The notes: a model not told the origin generated them from the letters alone. Positions 27,802-35,653 are shown, counted from the first letter of the stretch. The stretch: DNA of 64,000 nt from Lachnospiraceae bacterium (GCA_017626435.1 JAGAIR010000001.1:1-64000), one strand, 5' to 3'. Program-made: numbers and translations.

Positions 27802-27856
27802 CCTATTCCTCCATTCAGTGTATGATGTTTTTTACACACGTTGTTTCTATTTTTTC

Positions 27857-27885
27857 ATTATAAATGCTGAAAGCGAGAAATGCAA
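27857..27885 (-). promoter_or_regulatory. promoter of the DUF5050 gene
   Basis: On the minus strand TTGCAT, a 17-bp spacer and TATAAT precede the DUF5050 gene; they are divergent from the esterase promoter. Confidence 0.75.
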
Positions 27886-27937
27886 ATCTGTAAAAAATAA
27901 ATAAATACAGAAAAAGTCTCTTCTCATTCCTGAACAA

Positions 27938-27966
27938 TTGTAATATGATAAGTAAAGTTGTATACT
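27938..27966 (+). promoter_or_regulatory. promoter of the acetylesterase gene
   Basis: TTGTAA (27938-27943), a 17-bp spacer and TATACT (27961-27966) lie 43 bp before the esterase ATG. Confidence 0.8.
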
Positions 27967-28009
27967 AGTGTAGAAAAGTTGTTTGGAAAAAGAGGATGGA
28001 GGGGATACT

Positions 28010-29548
28010 ATGCTTAAATTACCGGCAATATTCAGTGATCATATGATCTTGCAGAGAAGAAAGCCTGTGGCGATCTGGGGAGAGTCTGATGCAGAGAAGG
28101 TAACTGTCTGTATTCAGGATGCTCATGTAGTTACTTATGTACAGGATGGAAAATGGAGAACACTGCTTCCACCGATGGAGGCAGGTGGACCTTATGAATT
28201 GATAGTGACTACAGATTCGGAGGAAAAAGTAGTTTATTCTGATGTGATGTATGGTGAAATCTGGCTGGCTGGTGGTCAGTCTAATATGGAATTGGAACTT
28301 CAAAATTCCAAAGATGGAGCAGACGCTGTGTCGGAGGCTCGTAATGATCTGGTTCGGTATTACTATACGCCAAAGGTTTCTTATCTTTGTGAAGAGTTGT
28401 ATGAGCAGGAGGCAAATAGCTGCTGGGAGCTTTGCACACCGGAGAATGTTGGAAGGTGGTCTGCAGTAGGATATTATTTTGCAAAGAAACTGGCAGCACA
28501 GCTGGATGTTCCTGTGGGTATCATAGGCTGTAACTGGGGAGGAACCTCGGCATCCTGCTGGATGAGCAGGAAAGCTCTGGAGGAGGATAAGGTGATTTCC
28601 TCTTATATTGAGGAGTACGATGAAATTGTCAAAAACCAGGATTTTGATGCCTATATCAAAGAACGGGAAGAATATATTGTTTATCAGGCGGAATTTGACA
28701 GAAAGTGTAAGGAGTATTATGAGACAGATCCGCATCCAACCTGGGAGGGGGCATTGGCTGTCTGTGGAGAGAACAGGTATCCGGGACCGATGGGACCTCG
28801 TTCTGAATACCGGCCAGCTGGATTGTATGAAACGATGATTCAGAGAATTGCTCCATATACGTTAGCCGGTTTTCTGTATTATCAAGGAGAACAGGATGAC
28901 CAGAAGCCGAAAAGCTATTACAATCTTCTGAGCAGACTGATCCGTCAGTGGAGAGAAGACTGGGGGGACGATAAGCTGCCATTTATGATTGTCCAGTTGC
29001 CGATGTTTAAAAATGAAGGAGAAGAGGACTATAAAAACTGGCCGATTATCCGTGAAGCACAGCACAGAGTATACCGTACAGTGAAAAATACCGGATTAGC
29101 AGTGATATTGGATAAGGGAGAACTGAACAATATTCATCCAGTAGATAAACAGCCGGTAGGAGAACGGCTTGCGCTGCAGGCGATGTACCATGCCTATGGA
29201 ATGAATAATGATGTCAGGGCCTATGGACCGTTCTATCAGTCCTGCTATACATTAAAGTCTTACATCTGGCTGATTTTCAATCATGCAAAGGATGGCATTG
29301 TCTGTCAGGGTGAGAAACCGTTGGGATTTGAAGTGGCAGGTCAGGATAAGGTATTTTATCCGGCTGATTCTGTGACAATTCAAGACAATCAGGTGAGATT
29401 ATTCTCTTCACAAGTGAAAAAGCCGATTTATGCCAGATATAACTGGGTAAATTACGGTCCCGTTACCATGTTTGGAAAAAATGGTCTGCCGATGGCACCA
29501 TTCCGTACCAGCATTCATGATGATGAGGCACCGTGTTCCCGTGGTTGA
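28010..29548 (+). CDS. sialate O-acetylesterase-like SGNH hydrolase
   Basis: Probably removes O-acetyl groups from sialic acid or another acetylated sugar. The 512-residue protein starts with a beta-rich part (LPAIFSDHMILQRRKPVAIW), typical of this family, followed by the SGNH catalytic part: GGQSNMELEL with the nucleophile Ser, GCNWGGTSASCWMS, YYQGEQD with the oxyanion Gln/Gly block, and NNIHPVDKQPVGERLA with the Asp/His pair. No signal peptide is seen, so it acts in the cytoplasm on imported sugars. ATG 28010 follows a GGAGGGG sequence by 5 bases. The next promoter starts inside its stop codon. Confidence 0.9.
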   Translation: MLKLPAIFSDHMILQRRKPVAIWGESDAEKVTVCIQDAHVVTYVQDGKWRTLLPPMEAGGPYELIVTTDSEEKVVYSDVMYGEIWLAGGQSNMELELQNSKDGADAVSEARNDLVRYYYTPKVSYLCEELYEQEANSCWELCTPENVGRWSAVGYYFAKKLAAQLDVPVGIIGCNWGGTSASCWMSRKALEEDKVISSYIEEYDEIVKNQDFDAYIKEREEYIVYQAEFDRKCKEYYETDPHPTWEGALAVCGENRYPGPMGPRSEYRPAGLYETMIQRIAPYTLAGFLYYQGEQDDQKPKSYYNLLSRLIRQWREDWGDDKLPFMIVQLPMFKNEGEEDYKNWPIIREAQHRVYRTVKNTGLAVILDKGELNNIHPVDKQPVGERLALQAMYHAYGMNNDVRAYGPFYQSCYTLKSYIWLIFNHAKDGIVCQGEKPLGFEVAGQDKVFYPADSVTIQDNQVRLFSSQVKKPIYARYNWVNYGPVTMFGKNGLPMAPFRTSIHDDEAPCSRG

Positions 29549-29573
29549 CGCAAACTGGCAGATACGGTATAAT
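29545..29573 (+). promoter_or_regulatory. greA-lysS promoter
   Basis: TTGACG (29545-29550), a 17-bp spacer and TATAAT (29568-29573). The -35 box overlaps the stop codon of the esterase gene. The leader has two small hairpins (GCTTCA/TGAAGC and GCAGCT/AGCTGC) before greA. Confidence 0.85.
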
Positions 29574-29665
29574 GAAGCGATATTGTAGGGCTTCAGTAAG
29601 TGAAGCTGTGCAGCTGGATATTTTTGGATAGCTGCAAAGTTGCTAAGAAAGTGGAGGAAAACAAA

Positions 29666-30154
29666 ATGGCAGAAAAAAAGAACATATTAACGTATGAAGG
29701 TCTGAAAGCATTAGAAGATGAGTTGCAGGACTTAAAATTAAATAGACGAAAACAGGTGGCTGTTAAGATTAAGGAAGCCAGAGAACAGGGAGACTTATCG
29801 GAGAATGCAGAATATGATGCTGCCAAGGATGAACAGAGAGATATTGAGCTGCGTATTGAGGAAATTGACAAGATTCTGAAAAATGCAGAGGTCGTAGTGG
29901 AAGAGGATGTTGATGTAAACGCAATCAATGTTGGATGTTCTGTGAGATTAAAGGATATAGAATTTGATGAGATCATGGAGTATAAGATTGTTGGTTCCAC
30001 AGAGGCAGACTGCCTGAATGGGAAGATTTCCAATGAATCTCCTGTAGGTGTAGCCTTGATCGGTTCTAAGGTAGGCGATAAGATTGAGGTGGAGACACCA
30101 ACCGGTGAGATGGTTTCCTATGAGATTTTAGAGATTCAGAAAGCAGCAAGATAA
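29666..30154 (+). CDS. greA: transcription elongation factor GreA
   Basis: Binds RNA polymerase and stimulates cleavage of backtracked RNA. The 162-residue product has the N-terminal coiled coil (residues ~5-75, with acidic tip around GDLSENAEYDAAKDEQRDIE) and the C-terminal FKBP-like domain (KYKIVGSTEAD-like region, ISNESPVGVALIGSKVGDKI). ATG 29666 follows GTGGAGG. The gene is 25 bp before lysS, a conserved pair in Clostridia. Confidence 0.95.
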   Translation: MAEKKNILTYEGLKALEDELQDLKLNRRKQVAVKIKEAREQGDLSENAEYDAAKDEQRDIELRIEEIDKILKNAEVVVEEDVDVNAINVGCSVRLKDIEFDEIMEYKIVGSTEADCLNGKISNESPVGVALIGSKVGDKIEVETPTGEMVSYEILEIQKAAR

Positions 30155-30179
30155 GAGTGAGAAGAGAGGAGTTTTAGTT

Positions 30180-31676
30180 GTGGCACAGCAGCAGAATAAA
30201 CCGCAGACAGAGCAGGATATCCATGCCCTGTTGAAAGTACGCAGAGAGAAGTTAGCAAATTTACAGGCAGAGGGAAAGGATCCATTTGCCATCACAAAAT
30301 ATGATGTAACGATTCATTCCCAGGAAATTAAGGATCAGTATGACGAGCTGGAGGGCAAGGAGGTTTCCGTTGCAGGACGTATGATGTTCAAGAGAGTAAT
30401 GGGAAAAGCATCCTTCTGTAATGTGCAGGATTTGAAGGGAAATATCCAGGCATATGTGGCAAGAGACAGTATTGGTGAGGATTCTTACAAGGATTTCAAG
30501 AAATATGACATTGGTGATATTCTGGGAATCAAGGGTACGGTATTTACTACCAAGACCGGTGAGATTTCGATCCATGCGGAAGAGGTGACCTTATTATCCA
30601 AGAGTCTGCAGATTCTGCCGGAGAAGCATCACGGATTGACAGATACCGATACGAGGTACCGTCAGAGATATGTGGATCTGATCATGAATGCAGAGGTAAA
30701 GGACACCTTTATCAAGCGTTCCAAGGTAATCAGCAGTATTCGCCGTTATCTGGATGGACAGGGATTTATGGAGGTAGAGACTCCGATGCTGGTGTCTAAT
30801 GCGGGAGGAGCAGCAGCCAGACCATTTGAGACGCATTTTAATGCACTGGACGAAGATTTGAAACTGAGAATTTCTCTGGAATTGTATCTGAAGCGTCTGA
30901 TCGTAGGTGGTATGGAAAGAGTTTATGAGATTGGACGTGTATTCCGAAATGAAGGGCTTGATACCAGGCATAACCCGGAGTTTACCCTGATGGAGCTGTA
31001 TCAGGCATATACAGATTATCACGGTATGATGGATTTAACTGAGAATCTTTACCGTTATGTAGCAAAGGAAGTGACAGGTTCAGAAATCCTTACTTATGGG
31101 GAGCATACCATGGACTTGTCCAAGCCGTTTGAGCGTATTACGATGGTAGATGCAGTGAAGAAATACGCAGGTGTTGATTTTAATGAGGTGGCTGACACGG
31201 CAGCAGCAAAGCAGCTGGCGAAAGAGCATCATATTGAATTTGAGGACAGACATGAGAAGGGCGATATCCTGAATCTGTTCTTTGAGGAATATGTAGAGGA
31301 ACATTTGATTCAGCCTACCTTTGTAATGGATCATCCGATCGAGATATCTCCATTGACAAAGAAAAAGCCGGATCATCCGGATTATGTAGAGCGTTTTGAA
31401 TTCTTTATGAATGGATGGGAGATGGCGAATGCTTATTCTGAGCTGAATGACCCGATCGATCAGAGAGAGCGTTTTGAAGCACAGGAAAAGGCATTTGAGG
31501 CGGGAGATGATGAGGCAAATCATACGGATGAAGACTTCCTCAATGCATTGAGCATTGGTATGCCTCCTACAGGTGGCATCGGTTTTGGTATTGACCGTAT
31601 GGTCATGATGATGACCAATTCTCCGGCAATCCGTGATGTATTGCTCTTCCCGACGATGAAGAGCTTGGATAAATAA
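30180..31676 (+). CDS. lysS: lysyl-tRNA synthetase, class II
   Basis: Charges tRNA-Lys with lysine. The 498-residue protein starts at GTG 30180, preceded by GAGAGGAG. The OB-fold anticodon-binding domain is N-terminal (ITKYDVTIHSQEIK, VAGRMMFKRVMGKASF). Class II motifs follow: FIKRSKVISSIRRYLD (motif 1), RVFRNEGLDTRHNPEFT (motif 2), and PPTGGIGFGIDRMVMMMTN (motif 3). It shares the greA promoter. The conjugative element starts downstream of it. Confidence 0.97.
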   Translation: MAQQQNKPQTEQDIHALLKVRREKLANLQAEGKDPFAITKYDVTIHSQEIKDQYDELEGKEVSVAGRMMFKRVMGKASFCNVQDLKGNIQAYVARDSIGEDSYKDFKKYDIGDILGIKGTVFTTKTGEISIHAEEVTLLSKSLQILPEKHHGLTDTDTRYRQRYVDLIMNAEVKDTFIKRSKVISSIRRYLDGQGFMEVETPMLVSNAGGAAARPFETHFNALDEDLKLRISLELYLKRLIVGGMERVYEIGRVFRNEGLDTRHNPEFTLMELYQAYTDYHGMMDLTENLYRYVAKEVTGSEILTYGEHTMDLSKPFERITMVDAVKKYAGVDFNEVADTAAAKQLAKEHHIEFEDRHEKGDILNLFFEEYVEEHLIQPTFVMDHPIEISPLTKKKPDHPDYVERFEFFMNGWEMANAYSELNDPIDQRERFEAQEKAFEAGDDEANHTDEDFLNALSIGMPPTGGIGFGIDRMVMMMTNSPAIRDVLLFPTMKSLDK

Positions 31677-31712
31677 ACCTAGTGTTTATGCGGGGTTGAG
31701 GCATTTGAGTAC

Positions 31713-31744
31713 GTCAAAGGACGCATTAAAAGACGCATTTTGAC
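31713..31744. other. candidate left attachment region (repeat-rich)
   Basis: Between lysS and the first element gene, GTCAAA (31713-31718) and TTTGAC (31739-31744) form inverted arms around two direct copies of GACGCATT (31720-31727 and 31732-31739). Paired arms around a short core are typical of tyrosine-recombinase sites. The matching right end is outside the window, so this is only a candidate. Confidence 0.3.
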
Positions 31745-31813
31745 ATAGTCATTTACATCAGTATGAAAGAATACACAATCTGAAAAGAAAAAGATTCAAT
31801 CAAATATGAACTA

Positions 31814-31860
31814 CTAAGAGGACATTTTCTAAAGAAATTTAGAAGATGTCCTCTTTTTTG
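31814..31860 (+). terminator. terminator downstream of lysS
   Basis: AAGAGGACATTTTCTAA pairs with TTTAGAAGATGTCCTCTT over a short AGAAA loop and runs into a T-tract. It lies about 140 bp after lysS and just before the first element gene. Confidence 0.9.
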
Positions 31861-31915
31861 CGTTATGGAGAAAATACGTCATTTGTTATGAAGTCAAAGT
31901 GAAAGGAGCACAGCA

Positions 31916-32137
31916 ATGAATGAATCAAAGAAGAAAGATAGATATGAGGATGCAAAAAAGTTTGTAAGATATTCAGATGGTGCAAAAATGTACAGTATGG
32001 GAATGACAAAATTTCAAGAAGTGGCTAAGGATGCCAAGGCTTGTTATAAAATTGGTCAGCTTGTACTTGTTAATACAGAAATATTGGATAAGTATCTTGA
32101 AACTTTTCATATTACAGATTCTGAGTTTTATAAGTAG
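31916..32137 (+). CDS. small excisionase-like helix-turn-helix protein 1 (DUF6462-like)
   Basis: A 73-residue protein with the pattern KKFVRYSDGAKMYSMGMTKF, then EVAKDAKACYKIGQLVLVNTEILDKYLETF. This layout (helix-turn-helix followed by a short wing with a KIG turn) is that of excisionase or MerR-like small DNA-binding proteins. It is the first of three related genes in a row, which sit at the element's edge where excision factors are usually encoded. RBS AAAGGAG. Family recognised from pattern, not from a search. Confidence 0.7.
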   Translation: MNESKKKDRYEDAKKFVRYSDGAKMYSMGMTKFQEVAKDAKACYKIGQLVLVNTEILDKYLETFHITDSEFYK

Positions 32138-32145
32138 GTGATGTT

Positions 32146-32604
32146 ATGGTAAATACATTGAGTGGTTCAGTTTGTGCCTATAGAAAAGAAACTGTAAAAC
32201 CAAGATTTATTCGTATTGATGAGGTAATGGCTTTATTAGATGTAACACAAGATGAGGCAATGGATATAGCGTTGGCTGCTGGAGCAAGATATCAGCTTGC
32301 AAAGATTATATTAGTACATAAGGAAAGGTTGATGAAATTTATGAAACATTCTGCAAGAGTTCCTAGTTCAAATAAAATTGTGGAAAAGAAGTTTGTGAGA
32401 ATCGGAGAGGGTTCAATGACTTACAGCATAGGACATCATAGATTTATCGAAATGGCTAGAGCAGCTGGAGCTGTATATAAGATAGGCGAAGCAAAAGGAA
32501 ATACTATTCTGATTAATCTGGAGGTGTTTGATGAATATATGGAGCAATTCAGAGAACCGCCAACAGAAATGAAACATCCATTGCCAAATGTGAAAGGAGA
32601 CTGA
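32146..32604 (+). CDS. tandem two-domain excisionase-like protein (DUF6462-like)
   Basis: A 152-residue protein with two copies of the domain seen in its neighbours. Copy 1 (residues ~18-70) has RFIRIDEVMALLDVTQDEAM and RYQLAKIILVHKERLMKFM. Copy 2 (~82-145) has KKFVRIGEGSMTYSIGHHRF and VYKIGEAKGNTILINLEVFD. An internal duplication probably created it. Spacing to the flanking genes is 8 and 3 bp, so all three form one operon. Likely DNA-binding; role in excision or regulation is inferred. Confidence 0.7.
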   Translation: MVNTLSGSVCAYRKETVKPRFIRIDEVMALLDVTQDEAMDIALAAGARYQLAKIILVHKERLMKFMKHSARVPSSNKIVEKKFVRIGEGSMTYSIGHHRFIEMARAAGAVYKIGEAKGNTILINLEVFDEYMEQFREPPTEMKHPLPNVKGD

Positions 32605-32607
32605 TGA

Positions 32608-32892
32608 ATGAGTTACTCATATAAGTGCTATTCAGATACAAAGGATTTTATGAAAAAATTTGTCAATGCAGAGGAAGGAGCGATTATTTATGGGATAAGT
32701 AAATCGAGAATCATAGTAATTGCGAGAGAGGCAGGAGCAGTCTATAAAGTCGGTAATTCAGCATTAATCAATACGGAATTATTTGAAAAATATCTTGAAC
32801 GATTCAGAGAGCCGGCAAGAGAACTGCCTAAGCATACATGGAACAAATTAAAGGAAATGACAAATACACCAAAAACTGGTGAAAATTCGTAA
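32608..32892 (+). CDS. small excisionase-like protein 3 (DUF6462-like)
   Basis: A 94-residue protein with the same domain again (KKFVNAEEGAIIYGISKSRI, VYKVGNSALINTELFEKYLE), followed by a short tail. It begins 3 bp after the stop of the two-domain gene. With the other two genes there are four domain copies in about 1 kb. A palindrome ACACCAGTGGTGT sits directly after its stop codon. Confidence 0.7.
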   Translation: MSYSYKCYSDTKDFMKKFVNAEEGAIIYGISKSRIIVIAREAGAVYKVGNSALINTELFEKYLERFREPARELPKHTWNKLKEMTNTPKTGENS

Positions 32893-32896
32893 AAAT

Positions 32897-33027
32897 ACAC
32901 CAGTGGTGTCACTTCCGTAAAATTAAAGTGCATTGTAGAATATCAATTGTCCAAGAGAGATTGGACGTAACAATTGAATAATCAGTTACAGATTTGCAAA
33001 GTAGTTTGCACTACAGAATTTCTGTAG
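32897..33027. repeat. cluster of palindromes downstream of excisionase-like genes
   Basis: Three inverted repeats lie here: ACACCA-G-TGGTGT (32897-32909), a bulged stem TCAATTGTCCAA with TTGGAC and ACAATTGA (32943-32977), and a perfect palindrome CTACAGAA-T-TTCTGTAG (33011-33027). They occupy the first part of the 546-bp gap. They could be binding sites for the nearby small DNA-binding proteins or part of the recombination region; neither is shown. Confidence 0.55.
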
Positions 33028-33045
33028 GTAGTAAAATTACGGGGC

Positions 33046-33168
33046 ATGTACCTGGAAGATGAAAGTCACAGCTATCATATTAGTAGTCTGATGGATCGAA
33101 AGATGAAGGGCGAGAAGCTGGATGGAAATCTGGTAAAAGGAATCGGCATGTTGCGTAAGGATAATTAA
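33046..33168 (+). pseudogene. 40-codon gene remnant
   Basis: A short open frame (MYLEDESHSYHISSLMDRKM, KGEKLDGNLVKGIGMLRKDN) with no ribosome binding site and a stop shortly upstream in frame. The sequence looks like the ordered C-terminus of a longer protein rather than random DNA, so it may be what remains after recombination. The parent family was not recognised. Confidence 0.35.
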
Positions 33169-33195
33169 CCACAGAGGGCGAGAAGTTCGTCCTTA

Positions 33196-33383
33196 TCCTC
33201 AAAAGGCTAAAAGAGGAGATAGTGCTTCTGATAATTCAGAAGGGCGTCGTGAAACACATTTTGTGGCTCGTCTGTAACTCCCGGAGGTGAGAACACCTCT
33301 TTGTACACGGGGCGATATAGGAGTCTAGAAGACTGGCGTGTACCTACATGCTTAGCATTAAGCATAGCCATGTAGACTATATC
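33196..33383 (+). ncRNA. candidate structured RNA with pseudoknot upstream of the partition operon
   Basis: Five hairpins in a row: TCCTC/GAGGA (33196-33217), CTTCTGA/TCAGAAG (33225-33242), GAGGTG/CACCTC (33284-33299), AGTCT/AGACT (33322-33334) and CTACATG/CATGTAG (33344-33375). GTACAC (33303-33308) pairs with GTGTAC (33338-33343), and inside that loop GATATAG (33314-33320) pairs with CTATATC (33377-33383), forming a pseudoknot. It ends about 40 nt before the ribosome binding site of a small membrane protein gene. No known RNA class was recognised; it may be a leader regulator or an independent RNA. Confidence 0.55.
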
Positions 33384-33438
33384 ACTTCCAAATTCAAATT
33401 TTGTCTATATGGCAACTAATTTGAAGGAGGATAAAGTG

Positions 33439-33588
33439 ATGATGGGATTTAGCATAGCATTTATAATTATTGTTCTTATCGTATTGTATTCATTAGCAAG
33501 GACAGCAGGTGAGTCGGACAGGATATTGGAAAATATAAGAGAGCAATCACTCCTTGGAAGGGAGGAGAGCTCTGGTGGGAACAGTTGA
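33439..33588 (+). CDS. 49-residue membrane peptide
   Basis: A small protein with one membrane helix (FSIAFIIIVLIVLYSLA) and a charged tail (TAGESDRILENIREQSLLGR). GAAGGAGG lies 8 bases before ATG 33439, an excellent ribosome site. Its 3' end overlaps the next gene. No family was recognised. Small bitopic proteins are common in conjugative elements. Confidence 0.6.
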   Translation: MMGFSIAFIIIVLIVLYSLARTAGESDRILENIREQSLLGREESSGGNS

Positions 33589-33829
33589 AAAAAGAGATAA
33601 GCATAAGAAACGCAGGTTTGTATCTCCAGAAGAAAAGCTTGAAAGAGAATTAAAAGATTGTATGCATTGTAGATTCTTCTGGGGACATAACAACAGATGT
33701 GCCAATGGAACATGTTGTAAACCATCTAAGAAAAAAGAACAGAAACTTCCGACGGAATGTGTCGGATGTCCATATTATCAAGGGAATGGTTATTGTTTTC
33801 CTTGTATGCGAAAGCTGATAGGAAAGTAG
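33575..33829 (+). CDS. small cysteine-rich, probably zinc-binding protein
   Basis: An 84-residue basic protein with ten cysteines in two clusters: CMHCRFFWGHNNRCANGTCC and CVGCPYYQGNGYCFPC. The CxxC pairs suggest two zinc knuckles. The GTG start at 33575 follows GGAGGAG by 7 bases and overlaps the previous gene by 14 bp; the frame also opens earlier with TTG. Next comes the ParM-like gene, so it belongs to the same operon. Function unknown; nucleic-acid or protein binding is plausible. Confidence 0.65.
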   Translation: MGTVEKRDKHKKRRFVSPEEKLERELKDCMHCRFFWGHNNRCANGTCCKPSKKKEQKLPTECVGCPYYQGNGYCFPCMRKLIGK

Positions 33830-33838
33830 GTGGTTAAG

Positions 33839-34801
33839 ATGTTCAAGTGGCTGTTTAAGAAGAAAGGATGTGCAAAACATATGAATAACAAGTTAGAAGT
33901 AATCGGCATTGATCATGGTTGGTCAATGATGAAAACAATCTCTCAGGTATTTGTCACAGGAGTTAAGGAGATTACAACAACTCCGGCACTTTTCGGCGAT
34001 GTACTTGAGTATGAAGGAAAGTTCTATAAGGTTGGAACTGTGAGGCAGGAAGTAAAGGATACAAAGGTCGAAGATGACAGCTTTTATCTTCTCACTCTTG
34101 CAGCAGTTGCTAAGGAACTTAAAAGAAGAGGTCTTGCAGAGGCAAAGGTATTCCTTGCCGTAGGACTACCACTTACAAGGTTTGGAGCAGAGAAGAATGA
34201 TTTTATCAAGTACCTGACAAAGAATAAGCGTGTAAGCTTCAAATATGAGAATGAGCCGTATTATATTGAAATTGATGATGTGGCAGTATTCCCTCAGTGT
34301 TATGCAGCAGTAGTGGACAAGATTCCTACAATGGCAAAGAAAACGCTGATAGTAGATATCGGTAGCTGGACAATCGACATTATGCCGGTAATCAACAAGT
34401 CACCGGATGAATCAAAGTGTGTGACGATACCAAAAGGTCTTATTACCTGTATGCGTTCTATCAATGAACAGTGTGTAAGACAACTTAACGGAGAGGTAGA
34501 CGAGTCAGAGATACAGAACATCATGCGGTATGGCAGGTCAGATATTGATGATGAATACTTTGCCATTATCAAGGCAGAGATAGAGGATTTTGTTGATAAG
34601 GTATATAACTCAATCCGTGAGTTTGGGTATAACTTAAAGACTACACCGATTGTATTTGTCGGTGGCGGGGCAGTTGTGATGAAGAATTTTGGTAGTCATG
34701 ATGCTAAGAACATTTCCTATAACCTTGATGTAAAGGCAAATGCAAGAGGATATGAGCAGCTTGCCACAATGGGACTTAAAAGCACTAAGCGATTATCATA
34801 A
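33839..34801 (+). CDS. ParM/StbA-like actin-family partition protein
   Basis: Actin-like ATPase expected to form filaments that segregate DNA. The 320-residue protein shows phosphate loop 1 as VIGIDHGWSMMKT near residue 20, a second phosphate loop as LIVDIGSWTIDIM, and adenosine-binding IVFVGGGAVVM near the C-terminus. ATG 33839 follows AGGTGG by 5 bases; a later ATG at 33881 would remove the basic N-terminal 14 residues and is also possible. It is followed by a small DNA-binding protein, the usual ParM-ParR layout. On an ICE such a system would help keep the excised circle. Confidence 0.85.
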   Translation: MFKWLFKKKGCAKHMNNKLEVIGIDHGWSMMKTISQVFVTGVKEITTTPALFGDVLEYEGKFYKVGTVRQEVKDTKVEDDSFYLLTLAAVAKELKRRGLAEAKVFLAVGLPLTRFGAEKNDFIKYLTKNKRVSFKYENEPYYIEIDDVAVFPQCYAAVVDKIPTMAKKTLIVDIGSWTIDIMPVINKSPDESKCVTIPKGLITCMRSINEQCVRQLNGEVDESEIQNIMRYGRSDIDDEYFAIIKAEIEDFVDKVYNSIREFGYNLKTTPIVFVGGGAVVMKNFGSHDAKNISYNLDVKANARGYEQLATMGLKSTKRLS

Positions 34802-34812
34802 GGAGGCAGATG

Positions 34813-35259
34813 ATGGGAAGAAGACTTGAATATGAAGTAAAAACTTCTGTCCGCCTCAACATGAGCAATCCTCAGCATGTGAAAATCAATGATGTGATTC
34901 AGAACCTTGATCCGAAGATTTTCAAATCTAAGAACCAGTTCATTATAGATGCGATTCAGTTCTACATTGATAATTATGGAAAAGAAACTTTTGTTATCAA
35001 GAAGAAGGAAAAAGAGAGGGCTGAATATATCCGGTCAGAAGATATTGATGACATTAAGGAAGAAGTCATTGAAGCAGCAACCAATGAGGCTAGGAAAGAG
35101 GTCATAAGGCTGTTAGGCGGAGTGATATCCGGAATGAATGTTGGTCAGCCGGTAATAATGCAGGCAGCCAATAGTGAAGCACAAGAACCTACAGAAGATG
35201 TTATGGACGATGCAGATGTTGCAGGACTTGCAATGGGATGGATGTCGAAAGGAGACTGA
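34813..35259 (+). CDS. ParR-like DNA-binding adaptor
   Basis: A 148-residue protein directly after the ParM-like gene. The N-terminal ~60 residues (YEVKTSVRLNMSNPQHVKIN, KSKNQFIIDAIQFYIDNYGK) match a ribbon-helix-helix-like pattern. The rest is acidic and probably the tail that touches the filament protein. RBS AAGGAGG. The partner role is inferred from order and size. Confidence 0.75.
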   Translation: MGRRLEYEVKTSVRLNMSNPQHVKINDVIQNLDPKIFKSKNQFIIDAIQFYIDNYGKETFVIKKKEKERAEYIRSEDIDDIKEEVIEAATNEARKEVIRLLGGVISGMNVGQPVIMQAANSEAQEPTEDVMDDADVAGLAMGWMSKGD

Positions 35260-35264
35260 TTATT

Positions 35265-35438
35265 ATGAGAAGAGTTATGGGAGCCGTAGGAACAGTAATT
35301 TTAGAGATACTCAAGTGGATATTAAGGATAATTCTTGGAGCGTTGAAGCTGGTCTTAGGACTTGCCAGAATAATTCTTCTTCTATTCGCTATGGTGGCAA
35401 GGATATTTCTTTCATTCGTAAGAATGGGCACATTCTGA
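35265..35438 (+). CDS. 57-residue hydrophobic protein (CD1845-like)
   Basis: A highly hydrophobic peptide of 57 residues (ILEILKWILRIILGALKLVL, ARIILLLFAMVARIFLSFV) with scattered Arg/Lys, probably one or two membrane helices or an amphipathic surface helix. GGAG lies before ATG 35265. It starts 6 bp after the ParR-like gene. Similar small proteins occur in Clostridial conjugative elements under the label CD1845 family; the match is from appearance only. Confidence 0.6.
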   Translation: MRRVMGAVGTVILEILKWILRIILGALKLVLGLARIILLLFAMVARIFLSFVRMGTF

Positions 35439-35452
35439 GAGGAGGTGAGCGT

Positions 35453-35536
35453 ATGCAGGTAAAGGGTTTATTCTTAAATTATAAGAAAAACAGAAGACTT
35501 ATGCAGTATTTCTTTAAAATAAGAGAGCTGGTATAA
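35453..35536 (+). CDS. 27-residue basic peptide
   Basis: A very short open frame (MQVKGLFLNYKKNRRLMQYF and so on) with a strong ribosome site, AGGAGGTGAG, 3-8 bases before ATG 35453. It is basic and aromatic. It could be a real small protein or a leader peptide. Nothing more can be said. Confidence 0.4.
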   Translation: MQVKGLFLNYKKNRRLMQYFFKIRELV

Positions 35537-35562
35537 TGAAAGGAGTTTAAGATGCACAGAAT

Positions 35563-35653
35563 ACGGGACAGTCCTATGTGTCCCGTGCATTACAGATAAA
35601 TAGTTCACCGCAAGGGTGGATGGCACGGAACACAAAGCCCGTCCCTCTTGCGG
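35563..35653 (+). promoter_or_regulatory. two leader hairpins before the element lipoprotein gene
   Basis: ACGGGACA (35563-35570) pairs with TGTCCCGT (35579-35586). CCGCAAG (35608-35614) pairs with CTTGCGG (35647-35653) with an inner GGATGG/CCGTCC helix. They lie in the 5' leader of the lipoprotein gene and may control its translation. Confidence 0.5.

Noticed and set aside
29574..29665. T-box or riboswitch in front of greA-lysS
   Set aside because: The leader is under 100 nt with only two small stems and no T-box sequence or specifier loop.
33170..33400. Group II intron or its remnant
   Set aside because: The region is highly structured but no domain V-like motif, GTGYG 5' end or reverse transcriptase gene was found.
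31677..33438. Integrase gene at the left end of the element
   Set aside because: No tyrosine or serine recombinase motif appears here; the only extra frame is a 40-codon remnant. The integrase is probably at the other end, outside the window.
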